The translations under genes were made by a program, and so were the position numbers. A model generated the notes under the pieces. It was given only the letters and a program-made list of their open reading frames with translations, was not told the DNA's origin and made no database searches. Shown in pieces: positions 33,905 to 42,715 of a stretch of DNA of 64,000 nucleotides (its first letter is position 1; each line of letters opens with the position of its first letter). Source of the DNA: JAAYHV01 sp964400515 (lineage in GTDB: Bacteria > Bacillota > Clostridia > Peptostreptococcales > Anaerovoracaceae); the NCBI GenBank assembly GCA_964400515.1, contig CAYNTJ010000003.1, forward strand, positions 1 through 64,000. Direction: 5' to 3'.

Positions 33905-34327
33905 TTACTCAACACTGAAGTTTACGGTTTGATCATATTTCCCATCTATAAACAGTTTAACCATATAGTCTCCCACCGGCCAACCATCATACGGAATTGA
34001 AAGGCTGAAAACCAAGGAAGTGGTAGTATCCACAGATTCCACCTCCACACTGTCGATGAATACTTCCTCATCACCATCCATGTAATACCACTCCGCTCCT
34101 GCCATGGTTTCCTCAGGGGCATTGGCTAATTTGGCAGTTAAAAATATTATAGGTGTATCCGTAGCAAAAACATCCGTAACCGTTATGGGTTCATAAGTTG
34201 CTTCATCCACAGCTGACGCCATATTAATATCCTGATAATTAGCAGTGGTAACACTGGCAGAACAAGCAGACAACATAAATGCAGCCATTAGTATCATCGC
34301 TATAAGTGCCATATTAAATTTTTTCAT
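33905..34327 (-). CDS. Predicted lipoprotein
   Basis: A 140-residue exported lipoprotein. MKKFNMALIAMILMAAFMLS is a lipoprotein signal peptide and LSAC (Cys22) the lipobox. The mature part is a single beta-rich domain of about 110 residues ending in VGDYMVKLFIDGKYDQTVNF, which resembles secreted beta-sandwich domains in which a C-terminal strand closes the fold. GGAGG precedes the chosen ATG; an ATG five codons upstream (MEDHN) overlaps that site. Function unknown. Confidence 0.8.
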   Translation of the reverse strand: MKKFNMALIAMILMAAFMLSACSASVTTANYQDINMASAVDEATYEPITVTDVFATDTPIIFLTAKLANAPEETMAGAEWYYMDGDEEVFIDSVEVESVDTTTSLVFSLSIPYDGWPVGDYMVKLFIDGKYDQTVNFSVE

Positions 34328-34370
34328 ATTATGGTCCTCCAAATTCTTCTTAATTTATAACTTCATAATA

Positions 34371-34399
34371 AGTATATCATAAGTAATTTGAATTACCAA
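34371..34399 (-). promoter_or_regulatory. Promoter of the lipoprotein gene
   Basis: Minus-strand TTGGTA, 17-nt spacer, TATACT, just behind the DUF554 stop codon. Confidence 0.6.
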
Positions 34400-34402
34400 T
34401 AC

Positions 34403-35080
34403 CTATACCGCCATTATCAGAAACCAAACCGGAGGTATCAAAAGAGCCGGTAGCATATTTAAAGTTTTAAAATCCTTTAACCCAAGGATGGCAAATCCGG
34501 AAGCCGCTATTAAAAATCCCCCCACCAGCGAAATTTCCGTAAGCAGATCCCCCATTAATAAATTCTGCAAAGAAGCGGCTAATAAATATATGCTTCCCTG
34601 CCATAAGAATAAAACTCCTGCAGCGGCAGCTATCCCGATTCCATATGTGGAAGCTAAAACTATGGATGTCACAAAATCCAAGGTGGCGTTGGTGAAAAGA
34701 TATGTATGATTACCATTTAATGCCGCTTCCATTGGCCCCAATATGGAAAGTGTGCCTATGCAAAAAAGCAATATTGCCGTTGATAATCCCTGCCCCAAAT
34801 TACCCTCCTTAGAGTACTTGTTTGTCATCCTATTAAATCTTTCGTTAAGCTCAAGGGCATTGCCTATTAAGCTACCCAAAGCAAGACTAACAATAAAAAG
34901 TACCGGATATATACTATTTGGCATATTTTGTATAACTGCGTTAAAGCCTATTCCAAGAGCCGCCAATCCCATAGCATTGTATAAGCAGTTTTGATATTTT
35001 TCTTTTATTCCTTTTCTTAGCAGCGAACCTATAATACTCCCAGCTATTATCGTTCCCACATTTACTATTGTCCCTATCAT
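34403..35080 (-). CDS. DUF554 family membrane protein
   Basis: A 225-residue protein with about seven hydrophobic helices. It starts MIGTIVNVGTIIAGSIIGSL, typical of DUF554/YdfK, and has the Gly-rich blocks NAMGLAALGIGFNAVIQN and FCIGTLSILGPMEAALNG that repeat the family pattern. GAGGAGGG lies 5 nt before the chosen ATG; an earlier ATG 14 codons upstream has no such site. The function is unknown; some annotations suggest transport. Confidence 0.88.
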   Translation of the reverse strand: MIGTIVNVGTIIAGSIIGSLLRKGIKEKYQNCLYNAMGLAALGIGFNAVIQNMPNSIYPVLFIVSLALGSLIGNALELNERFNRMTNKYSKEGNLGQGLSTAILLFCIGTLSILGPMEAALNGNHTYLFTNATLDFVTSIVLASTYGIGIAAAAGVLFLWQGSIYLLAASLQNLLMGDLLTEISLVGGFLIAASGFAILGLKDFKTLNMLPALLIPPVWFLIMAV

Positions 35081-35232
35081 TTCACCCTCCTCAATATATG
35101 AAATAATATCATAGCAACCCAATTATTACAACTTTCTTAAGTAAGATTAAGAAAAAATGATAATTTTTCATACTTATATATATTGATTTTACAATATGAT
35201 ATAATCTTTTCATATTATGGAAGGAGTTTTAT

Positions 35233-37488
35233 ATGATTAAGTTAAGCAAAGTATCAAAATTTTATTCAAATCACGATACTGTTAGCACAGGATTCTCCAG
35301 ATTGGACCTTGAACTAAATATGGGAGAATTCGTTGTTATAACAGGAGAAAGTGGTTCAGGAAAATCAACTCTTCTTAATGTAATCTCCGGTTTAGACACC
35401 TATGAAGAAGGTGAAATGTTTGTCAACAACGAAGACACCAGCGGTTACACCACAGAAGATTATGAAATGTATAGGAAAAACTATATAGGTAATATATTTC
35501 AGGATTTTAATCTGATAAACAGCTACACCGTATATCAAAACATAGAATTAAGTATGCTTTTATGCGGAAGAAAAAAAAGCGAATGCAAGGAAAGAATTAA
35601 CGAACTTATCGAACAGGTGGATCTGAAGGAATATAAGAACACTAAAGTATCAAAACTTTCCGGAGGACAAAAGCAAAGGGTTGCCATTGCCAGAGCCCTT
35701 GCAAAAAATGCACCTATAATAGTGGCAGATGAGCCTACGGGCAATTTGGACAGTGCTTCCGCGAAAAATATTATTGAAATTTTAAATAGAGTATCAAAGG
35801 ACAAGCTGGTAATAGTTGTAACCCACAATTATGAACAAATCGAACCTTATGTTACAAGAAAGATAACAATGTCGGACGGCAAAATCATCGAAGATAAAAA
35901 AATATCAAAGGAAATTTCAAAGTCGGACGACACTAAAGACATGGAAATAGGCAATCTTTCATTTCTCAATCAATTGCGCCTTGGAACCAGGAATACATTT
36001 AACCTGCCCATGAAGTTTATATTACTCCTTCTTATCTATTTGTTCATGACATCGGCAGTGTTAGGCCAATATTCTTCCTTTGTTAATGCCGGTCATCAAC
36101 AGGATATTTTGGGATATTCTCCGTATTTTACAGATATTAGTCCCGAGAGAATAGTGGTTCAAAAAAACGACAAGTCGGAGTTTACCGATTCCGATTATAT
36201 GAGGCTTTCCGAAATCGAGAATATAGACAGAATAGTAAAAAACGATATCATTTTGGATTCAAAGGCTTCAACATATGGCGATGATTATTATTTCAACGGT
36301 CCGGTTTATAGCTTTGACAATGCCAAGACCAAGGAAATAACCTACGGCAAAATGCCGGAAAGAGAAAATGAGTTTATAATTGAAGTAAATAAAGAAAGCT
36401 ATTATTATGATGACTTAGTTAATAATAGAGAAAAATATTTTTCCGATTCATTCGAATTAAATGATGACAACTCGGGAATTTCACTGACCGGAGAAAAACT
36501 CACTTTGACAGGAATTATAGTAAGTAACGATAAGCTTTCAATAAGCGATATGGGATCTGTGAATTTCTATGTGGATGACAGTTATGTGAAAAACATTACG
36601 AGATCATTTTTTGCACGAAACGCAGAAACCGTCTTGAATTTCGACGGAAAAACAATTCAGGTTCCGGCAACTGGGTATACACAGGTAATAAAAGCATCAG
36701 AAACCGTTCCCGAGGGTAAGGCATATATACCTGAAGAATTCAGATATAACTATAAAAACGGGTATTATAGCAATAAGCCTTTAAGCATTGATGTGGAAAC
36801 AATATATTTTGAATCAAGTATAAATCTGAAGGTGGACAAGTACTTTACCGAGAAAACAATTAACCAATATTTCGGAATTGACAAGGACTACTATTATGAT
36901 TATTCTTCGACAATATTCATAAATCCTAAGGATTTCGACACCCTTTTTGACAAGGGATATTACCAATCAACTGTGTATATGAATGATGAGAAGAAATCCG
37001 ACGAAACTAAATCAGCTTTGGTGGATGCAGGCTACAAGCCACTATTAATGAAAGAAGCCTTGACCAGTTGGACCGGAGAATTCGACTTTGTTCTGAAACT
37101 GATTTCCGGTGCTTCTCTCATAATAATCATACTGGTACTGTTCTTCATTACATATTTTGTGATCAGGCTTGTAATGAAGTCCAGAAATACATATTACTCC
37201 ACCATAAGAATTCTGGGTGGCACAAAGGAGAATTGTGACAGGCTAATTAAAATAGAATTATTGACCATTCTGGTTATAGCTTATTCCATTGTACTGGCAT
37301 TAATATATCTTGTGCACTTTGGTTATATTGACATAATGGTCATTGCCGAAATGATTTCATTCCTTACAATAGCAGATTACTTTATACTATTTGCGATTTT
37401 AGTCTTTATTTCTTTAATGATCGCGAAGCGTTATTCCAAACAGCTATTTAAAAAGAGTGCCATGAGTACATACAGAGAGGAGGCATAA
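35233..37488 (+). CDS. MacB-like ABC transporter, ATPase-permease fusion 1
   Basis: A 751-residue half-transporter. The ATPase (about 1-225) has GESGSGKST (38-46), LSGGQ (142-146) and DEPTGNLD (166-173). One helix at about 258-278 is followed by a 330-residue exported domain and a three-helix FtsX/MacB permease end (about 613-740). This topology is that of mechanotransmission exporters of lipoproteins, peptides or antibiotics. The next gene has the same architecture and starts 1 nt later, so the two may form a heterodimer. No two-component system is next to them. An AAGGAG site precedes the ATG. Confidence 0.9.
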   Translation: MIKLSKVSKFYSNHDTVSTGFSRLDLELNMGEFVVITGESGSGKSTLLNVISGLDTYEEGEMFVNNEDTSGYTTEDYEMYRKNYIGNIFQDFNLINSYTVYQNIELSMLLCGRKKSECKERINELIEQVDLKEYKNTKVSKLSGGQKQRVAIARALAKNAPIIVADEPTGNLDSASAKNIIEILNRVSKDKLVIVVTHNYEQIEPYVTRKITMSDGKIIEDKKISKEISKSDDTKDMEIGNLSFLNQLRLGTRNTFNLPMKFILLLLIYLFMTSAVLGQYSSFVNAGHQQDILGYSPYFTDISPERIVVQKNDKSEFTDSDYMRLSEIENIDRIVKNDIILDSKASTYGDDYYFNGPVYSFDNAKTKEITYGKMPERENEFIIEVNKESYYYDDLVNNREKYFSDSFELNDDNSGISLTGEKLTLTGIIVSNDKLSISDMGSVNFYVDDSYVKNITRSFFARNAETVLNFDGKTIQVPATGYTQVIKASETVPEGKAYIPEEFRYNYKNGYYSNKPLSIDVETIYFESSINLKVDKYFTEKTINQYFGIDKDYYYDYSSTIFINPKDFDTLFDKGYYQSTVYMNDEKKSDETKSALVDAGYKPLLMKEALTSWTGEFDFVLKLISGASLIIIILVLFFITYFVIRLVMKSRNTYYSTIRILGGTKENCDRLIKIELLTILVIAYSIVLALIYLVHFGYIDIMVIAEMISFLTIADYFILFAILVFISLMIAKRYSKQLFKKSAMSTYREEA

Positions 37489-37489
37489 A

Positions 37490-39934
37490 ATGATAAAATT
37501 ACAAAAACTAAACAAATTTTATAACAGAAACAGATCAAATGAAATTCATGTAATTAATAATACCAGCTTGGAGCTTCCTGATAGTGGACTCATAACCTTT
37601 TTAGGGCATTCCGGTTGCGGAAAAACCACTTTACTAAATACAATAGGCGGTCTGGACAGACCTAATTCGGGGAGGGTATACATCGACGGCAAGGAGCTTA
37701 CCCATAAGACTTCCGGCAAGATAGATACCATGAGAAACGCCTACATCGGATACATATTCCAAAACTATAACCTTATCGAAAACATGACAGTATTTGATAA
37801 TGTTGCCTTGGCTCTTAAAATGGTGGGTATAAAGGATAAAGAACAGATCAAGGAGCGAGTTAATTATTGTTTGAAATCCGTGGGTATATATCAATTTAGA
37901 AACAGGAGGGCGAATGCCCTTTCCGGAGGTCAAAGGCAAAGGGTGGGTATTGCCAGGGCAATAGTAAAAAACCCAAAGATAATAATAGCTGATGAACCCA
38001 CCGGAAATTTAGACAGTAGCAATACCATTGAGATTATGAATATTATCAAGGCCATCTCCAAGGAGAGACTTGTAATACTTGTAACCCACGAAAAAGAGAT
38101 TGCACATTTCTACTCCAGCAGGATTATCGAAATAGTCGATGGTTCGATAGTAAACGATCATGAAAACGACACTGAAAACTATCTTGATTTTCAACTGGAA
38201 AATAAAATATATCTAAAGGATATGCCGGTTTCAAGGAGCTTAAAGAATGATGATATCAACATTAAGTATTACAGTGATAAGGAAAGAGAAGTTGATATTA
38301 AATTTGTAATAAGGGGTAATAATTTATATATAAATACCGGAGGCAAATACAATGTTATAGATGAAGAAACAAACATCGAAATGGTAGATGAGCACTATAT
38401 CAAAATGGATAAAAGTATATATGAAAAATCAACCTTCGAATACGGCAAACATATCAGTGAAGGCTTTCATCCAAAATACACTTCGGTTTTTAATCCCATG
38501 CACTCCCTAATTAACGGCTTTAAAAGCATAGGTAGTTTCAGTGTTATTAAAAAGCTTCTACTTTTCGGATTTGTATTAGCCTCGATGTTTTTATTCATGG
38601 CAGTAAGCAACATAGCGGGCATCAGCAACATAGAAGAAAAGGATTTTTTGACAACTCAAACAGATTATATAACAGTAACAAATGCCAGTAGAACCCCGGA
38701 GGAGTTCGCAAAAATCGAAAATCTTTCAGGAGTTGATTATGCGCTGCCGGGAAACTCTGTAGTAGCTCTAAATATGCCTATGAACGACTATTATCAGACT
38801 GCCAGCGCAATGGCCACCTTTAGCGGTTCTTTAGCTTCAAAAGATATATTAAAAAGCAGTGATATAATAATGGGAGCTATGCCTAAAGCTGAGAACGAAA
38901 TAGTAATAGATGAAATGATTGCAGAAAAATTTATAGATAATAAAACGGGAGAAACCGCAGGCATTAATAAAAAAGAGCAATTAATCGGTAGAACAATAAA
39001 AATATCCGGATTGGATGATTATATAATAGTCGGCATATCAGGCACAAATTGTCCGGCCCTTTATGTGGACGAATCCCAATTTATGTTAATACTTACTCAT
39101 ACTAATGTGGGGGATACTTCAAATGGAGCAATGTATGAATCCGGTGAATATATTACGGAAGAAGAGGATGGCAATGTGAAAGATATGCAATTTCTTCCTG
39201 AGGATTATACTTTGAAGAGGGGAAGTTTGCCGGAAGCTGCCAACGAAGTAATTGTAAACTATAACCATCGTTGGGATATGAAAATAGGAAAAACAATAGA
39301 CACTAAAATGAACAACGAAAAGCTTACTGTGGTAGGGTATTTTGAATCAAAGAATAACGATGATTCATACTATGTTACCAGCGAAACCATAAAAAATGAC
39401 TACATAAGCAAAAACAAATCCATAACCCTTTACCCCGGCGACAATAATCAGCTGATATCATCCCTTGAAGAAGCTAATATTAAGTATCAGGTGAATTACG
39501 ACAACGATAGGGAAACCTATACTGACAGATTAAAAAAATCCATCAGGGCCAGCTTAATAGCTGCGGGGATTATTCTAGGAATATCCCTTCTGGAAATATT
39601 CCTAATGTTAAGATCTTCCTTCTTATCCAGAATTAAAGAGGTGGGAACGCTAAGGGCCATCGGATTAAAGAAAATTGATATATACAGAATGTTTACGGGA
39701 GAGATAATTGCAATAACCCTCATAACCTCCATCCCGGGTATCGCCTTAATGTACTACATACTTGAAAATGTATCCAAGATACAGTATTTGGAAAATCAAT
39801 ATTTGGTAAATCCAAATATCGCGGTAATATCCTTTGCATTGGTATTTGTCTTTAATATAGTTATAGGTCTATTACCTGTATTTAAAACCATGAGAAAAAC
39901 TCCGGCTGCAATTTTAAGCAGAACGGACATATAA
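37490..39934 (+). CDS. MacB-like ABC transporter, ATPase-permease fusion 2
   Basis: An 814-residue partner of the preceding gene. The ATPase shows GHSGCGKTT (39-47), LSGGQRQRVGIARA and DEPTGNLDSS. The first membrane helix is at about 355-375 (LLFGFVLASMFLFMAV), the exported domain spans about 380-680 and three helices close the protein, with the typical FtsX signature VGTLRAIGLKKIDIYRMFTG. It is longer than partner 1 because of an acidic linker of roughly 120 residues between ATPase and first helix. Substrate unknown. Confidence 0.9.
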   Translation: MIKLQKLNKFYNRNRSNEIHVINNTSLELPDSGLITFLGHSGCGKTTLLNTIGGLDRPNSGRVYIDGKELTHKTSGKIDTMRNAYIGYIFQNYNLIENMTVFDNVALALKMVGIKDKEQIKERVNYCLKSVGIYQFRNRRANALSGGQRQRVGIARAIVKNPKIIIADEPTGNLDSSNTIEIMNIIKAISKERLVILVTHEKEIAHFYSSRIIEIVDGSIVNDHENDTENYLDFQLENKIYLKDMPVSRSLKNDDINIKYYSDKEREVDIKFVIRGNNLYINTGGKYNVIDEETNIEMVDEHYIKMDKSIYEKSTFEYGKHISEGFHPKYTSVFNPMHSLINGFKSIGSFSVIKKLLLFGFVLASMFLFMAVSNIAGISNIEEKDFLTTQTDYITVTNASRTPEEFAKIENLSGVDYALPGNSVVALNMPMNDYYQTASAMATFSGSLASKDILKSSDIIMGAMPKAENEIVIDEMIAEKFIDNKTGETAGINKKEQLIGRTIKISGLDDYIIVGISGTNCPALYVDESQFMLILTHTNVGDTSNGAMYESGEYITEEEDGNVKDMQFLPEDYTLKRGSLPEAANEVIVNYNHRWDMKIGKTIDTKMNNEKLTVVGYFESKNNDDSYYVTSETIKNDYISKNKSITLYPGDNNQLISSLEEANIKYQVNYDNDRETYTDRLKKSIRASLIAAGIILGISLLEIFLMLRSSFLSRIKEVGTLRAIGLKKIDIYRMFTGEIIAITLITSIPGIALMYYILENVSKIQYLENQYLVNPNIAVISFALVFVFNIVIGLLPVFKTMRKTPAAILSRTDI

Positions 39935-39947
39935 ACTTACAACAATT

Positions 39948-39979
39948 AAAAGAAGGTTCCACGGAACCTTCTTTTAATT
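39948..39979. terminator. Bidirectional terminator, ABC pair and copper permease
   Basis: AAAAGAAGGTTCC-AC-GGAACCTTCTTTT, nearly perfect, T-rich on both sides, between the convergent ends. Confidence 0.85.
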
Positions 39980-39983
39980 TTCC

Positions 39984-41033
39984 CTAATTGCTGCAGCATT
40001 TTTTACTATCTTCTGTTTTTGGCTTCACTCTGCTCTTGATTATGCTTCTTGTTAACAAGCCAAGGAATATAACACTTATAAATATATTAAATCCGCTCGT
40101 CATGTCCATACTTGATGTCCCCTGTGTAAATATTTGGAAACCAAATCTAAAAACAAGCATATTACATATTGTTCCAAATACCAGGGCCATAAAAGCCGCC
40201 GATATAACATATATTGCCGTTAATTTCTTACCTATAGTCTTTGCCAGAAGAACCACTGTAGCAGCATTTGTGATCGGTCCCGCAAAAAGGAAGGCAAAGG
40301 CTGCTCCGGGACTTATTCCTTTTATTAAAAACGCCACGGCAACAGGTATTGATGAAGTGGAACAAATATACATAGGTATTCCAATTATTATCATCATAAT
40401 TATTGATATTATCCCCGTATTAAGTCCATAATTTATAAAGAAATCATCCGGTATAAACGCCGTAATAACACCGGCAACCATTACTCCTATTACAAAATGT
40501 ACGGCAATTTCACTCAAAAATTCGTCAAATGCATATGTGAAAACATCCTTTATGGATTTTTTCTTTTTTACTTCCCCTTCATTATTATGACAACAACAGC
40601 AGCTCTCTTCCTTCTTGGTAATCTCCTCTTTACTGAAAACATTCGTTATTACTCCTGCAAATATCCCTGATAAAAACGCAGCTATTGCCCTAAAAACAGC
40701 CATAAAAGGACCCATCATCCCATAGGTCGCTATAAGACTATCCACTCCTGTTTGAGGTGTAGAAGTCAAAAAAGATATAACAGCTCCGTTTGATGCTCCT
40801 GTTTTTTTCAGCTCTATACTGGTGGGTACAACTCCGCAAGAACATAGGGGCAAAGGCACCCCCACAATACTGGCTAATACCACTGATCCCAAAGAATTCT
40901 TGCCCACTGCCTTTATTATTCTTTCTTTGCTAACATACACATGCAGAATTCCCACAAACAACAAGCCCAAAACCATATATGGGGCCATTTTTATATATAT
41001 ATCAATTAAATTGACAAAAAAATCTATAAACAT
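39984..41033 (-). CDS. Permease, probable copper/zinc efflux (SO_0444/ArsP_1 type)
   Basis: A 349-residue inner-membrane permease of the ArsP_1 (PF03773) fold with about eight helices in two halves. The signature GVPLPLCSCGVVP (Cys64-Ser-Cys66) and the second-half STSSIPVAVAFLIKG and AGPITNAATVV are clear. A Cys-rich loop (Cys145-Cys148, His149) and a C-terminal Cys pair look like metal-handling ends. It lies 10 nt after a CsoR gene with copper-type ligands, which argues for Cu(I) rather than arsenic export. GGAG precedes the ATG. Confidence 0.88.
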   Translation of the reverse strand: MFIDFFVNLIDIYIKMAPYMVLGLLFVGILHVYVSKERIIKAVGKNSLGSVVLASIVGVPLPLCSCGVVPTSIELKKTGASNGAVISFLTSTPQTGVDSLIATYGMMGPFMAVFRAIAAFLSGIFAGVITNVFSKEEITKKEESCCCCHNNEGEVKKKKSIKDVFTYAFDEFLSEIAVHFVIGVMVAGVITAFIPDDFFINYGLNTGIISIIMMIIIGIPMYICSTSSIPVAVAFLIKGISPGAAFAFLFAGPITNAATVVLLAKTIGKKLTAIYVISAAFMALVFGTICNMLVFRFGFQIFTQGTSSMDMTSGFNIFISVIFLGLLTRSIIKSRVKPKTEDSKKCCSN

Positions 41034-41043
41034 CTCTTCTCCT

Positions 41044-41340
41044 TTATTTCATTAGTTTCTTAATCGTAATCAATAATTCGTCCACTACTTCTTCCTTACC
41101 GTTTTTAATATCATCAACAACGCAGCTTTTAATATGCTCGGATAAAAGCTCTTTGTTAAATGAATTGAGGGCAGATTGTATTGCCGCAACCTGAACCAAA
41201 ATATCAGTACAGTAAATATCATTTTCCAACATGTTCTTCACCCCTCTGACCTGTCCTTCTATTCTGTTTAATCTATTGACCAATGCTTTTTTCTCTGCCT
41301 CATCCCTATGCTTATATACTACACATCCACATTTATCCAT
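41044..41340 (-). CDS. csoR: CsoR-family copper-sensing repressor
   Basis: A 98-residue four-helix repressor. The signature RLNRIEGQVRGVKNMLEND is intact and the Cu(I) triad is Cys44, His69 and Cys73, as in CsoR and unlike nickel RcnR. An extra N-terminal Cys pair (Cys4, Cys6) is present. It heads the operon with the permease. Two CsoR-type operators lie in its own promoter, so the unit is autoregulated and opened by copper. Confidence 0.93.
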   Translation of the reverse strand: MDKCGCVVYKHRDEAEKKALVNRLNRIEGQVRGVKNMLENDIYCTDILVQVAAIQSALNSFNKELLSEHIKSCVVDDIKNGKEEVVDELLITIKKLMK

Positions 41341-41352
41341 TTCTACCTCCTT

Positions 41353-41369
41353 ATACCCTACCGGGGTAT
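41353..41369. promoter_or_regulatory. CsoR operator 1
   Basis: ATACCC-TACCG-GGGTAT, matching the TACCC(N5)GGGTA pattern known from Bacillus copZA. It lies between the -10 box and the csoR ribosome binding site, centred 33 bp (three helix turns) from operator 2. Confidence 0.85.
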
Positions 41370-41380
41370 CTCTTGCTTAT

Positions 41381-41409
41381 ACTATATACCCTAAGGGGGT
41401 ATATGTCAA
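41381..41409 (-). promoter_or_regulatory. csoR promoter
   Basis: Minus-strand TTGACA, 17-nt spacer, TATAGT. The spacer consists almost wholly of CsoR operator 2. Confidence 0.9.
41385..41403. promoter_or_regulatory. CsoR operator 2
   Basis: TATACCC-TAAGG-GGGTATA, a 19-bp palindrome filling the spacer between -35 and -10, so bound repressor would block RNA polymerase directly. Confidence 0.9.
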
Positions 41410-41410
41410 G

Positions 41411-41436
41411 AAAAAAATATAATGGGTTTCCCCATT
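41411..41436 (-). terminator. Terminator of the DUF4317 gene
   Basis: AATGGG-GAAA-CCCATT followed by ATATTTTTTT on the minus strand, right at the DUF4317 stop and just upstream of the csoR promoter. Confidence 0.85.
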
Positions 41437-42574
41437 ACATTTCCTTGCCATTTATTTTTATACTAACACCTTCGTAAATGGGTATTACTATACTCTCTTT
41501 CCCAGCTATCACTTCTCTTACTATACTTCCTGACAAGTCCTCCCTTATGTTGATAAATAAAGTGCTGTTTGTTTTCGCCATATTAAATTCACTCAGCTGC
41601 TCTTCTTGAGCTTTTTTGATAAGCTTTTTATCTAAAACACTATCAACAACAGGAAGATTTTCTTTAAAGCAGTTCTTAAAATCCTCCTTTATTCCGGGAA
41701 TAAATTCTTCCGGTACCTTGCTCTCCGTCAAAACATCATTTAAAAGGGTAGTGTCCAACAAAACAGGATCTTCCAATTCACTTATCTCTTTTATTCTGTT
41801 ATTTATGCTTTGGACAATATCTTTGTTTTCCTTCCCCAGGTTTTCCTTAATAATATTTTGGAAGGAAATCTTTTCCTCTTCGTTTGTCTTTTTAATGATA
41901 CATCCCAAACCTTTTTCCATTAACATCCCTTTGGGATTCTTTATATCCCGGGTAAAATATGTCAAGGAATCCGTATCACCGCTTCTGTTATTAAATGTCG
42001 GAAAAATAAATCCATTATCGGGAGCCTTTACCACCCAATCTCTGATTCTGTTACCTATTCTATTTTCTTCCTTTATGTATCCTAATCCGGGTTTGCTCAA
42101 TTCTACGGGACATATGGAACATATAATGTAATTGTATACCTCCGATGATTCATCCATTTTAAAATTGTCTTTGGTTTTGGTTATAACATCGTAAACATCA
42201 TGATAAAGAAGAATCAAATAGTTGCCCGAGTAACTATAATTCTCTATAATCAAATCATATAGGCAGTCTATCAGTTCTTCATTTTTAAGACCACTGTCCC
42301 TAATTCCCAGCAATAATCTTTGTCTGCTTTCCTCCACATTATCCTGGGGAATGAATTCCAATTCCAATAGATTATTTCCGATTTTCCCCGCTGTGGTTTT
42401 CTTTGCAATATCAAGATACTTATTGAATTCACCCGATTCAAGGTTTAAAAAGGTTTCATTAAAAGTTAATACCTTTTGTTTATCATTATTAATATAGCAA
42501 CCTGCCATCCTTGTAAAAGTACATTCCTCTTTTGTAAATCTTCTCCTAAGTTCCATCATGTCTTTTTTAGTCAT
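41435..42574 (-). CDS. DUF4317 family protein
   Basis: A 379-residue cytoplasmic protein. The start MTKKDMMELRRRFTKEECTF and the internal VAGCYINNDKQK-like block (RMAGCYINNDKQKVLTFNET), SGNYLILLYHDVYDVITKTK and YFTRDIKNPKGML are the marks of DUF4317, common in Clostridia. No catalytic motif is evident to me and no function is known. It is a single gene with its own terminator; upstream is a divergent ferredoxin-like gene. Confidence 0.85.
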   Translation of the reverse strand: MTKKDMMELRRRFTKEECTFTRMAGCYINNDKQKVLTFNETFLNLESGEFNKYLDIAKKTTAGKIGNNLLELEFIPQDNVEESRQRLLLGIRDSGLKNEELIDCLYDLIIENYSYSGNYLILLYHDVYDVITKTKDNFKMDESSEVYNYIICSICPVELSKPGLGYIKEENRIGNRIRDWVVKAPDNGFIFPTFNNRSGDTDSLTYFTRDIKNPKGMLMEKGLGCIIKKTNEEEKISFQNIIKENLGKENKDIVQSINNRIKEISELEDPVLLDTTLLNDVLTESKVPEEFIPGIKEDFKNCFKENLPVVDSVLDKKLIKKAQEEQLSEFNMAKTNSTLFINIREDLSGSIVREVIAGKESIVIPIYEGVSIKINGKEM

Positions 42575-42652
42575 TCTTTCTACCCCTATTCATGCATTTA
42601 GATTTTAATTATACCAAAATTCATAAAAAAATAACACATTTATTTATATTGC

Positions 42653-42666
42653 GTTGTAAATACAAC
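42653..42666. promoter_or_regulatory. Short palindrome upstream of ferredoxin-like gene
   Basis: GTTGTA-AA-TACAAC lies 50 nt before the ferredoxin-like start and upstream of an AT-rich TATAAT box (near 42685-42692). It could bind a dimeric regulator (Rex- or Crp-type boxes are similar but longer). Unproven. Confidence 0.35.
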
Positions 42667-42715
42667 ATACTAATTTCTTTTTATATAATATAATCGAAAA
42701 AAACAGGAGGATATT

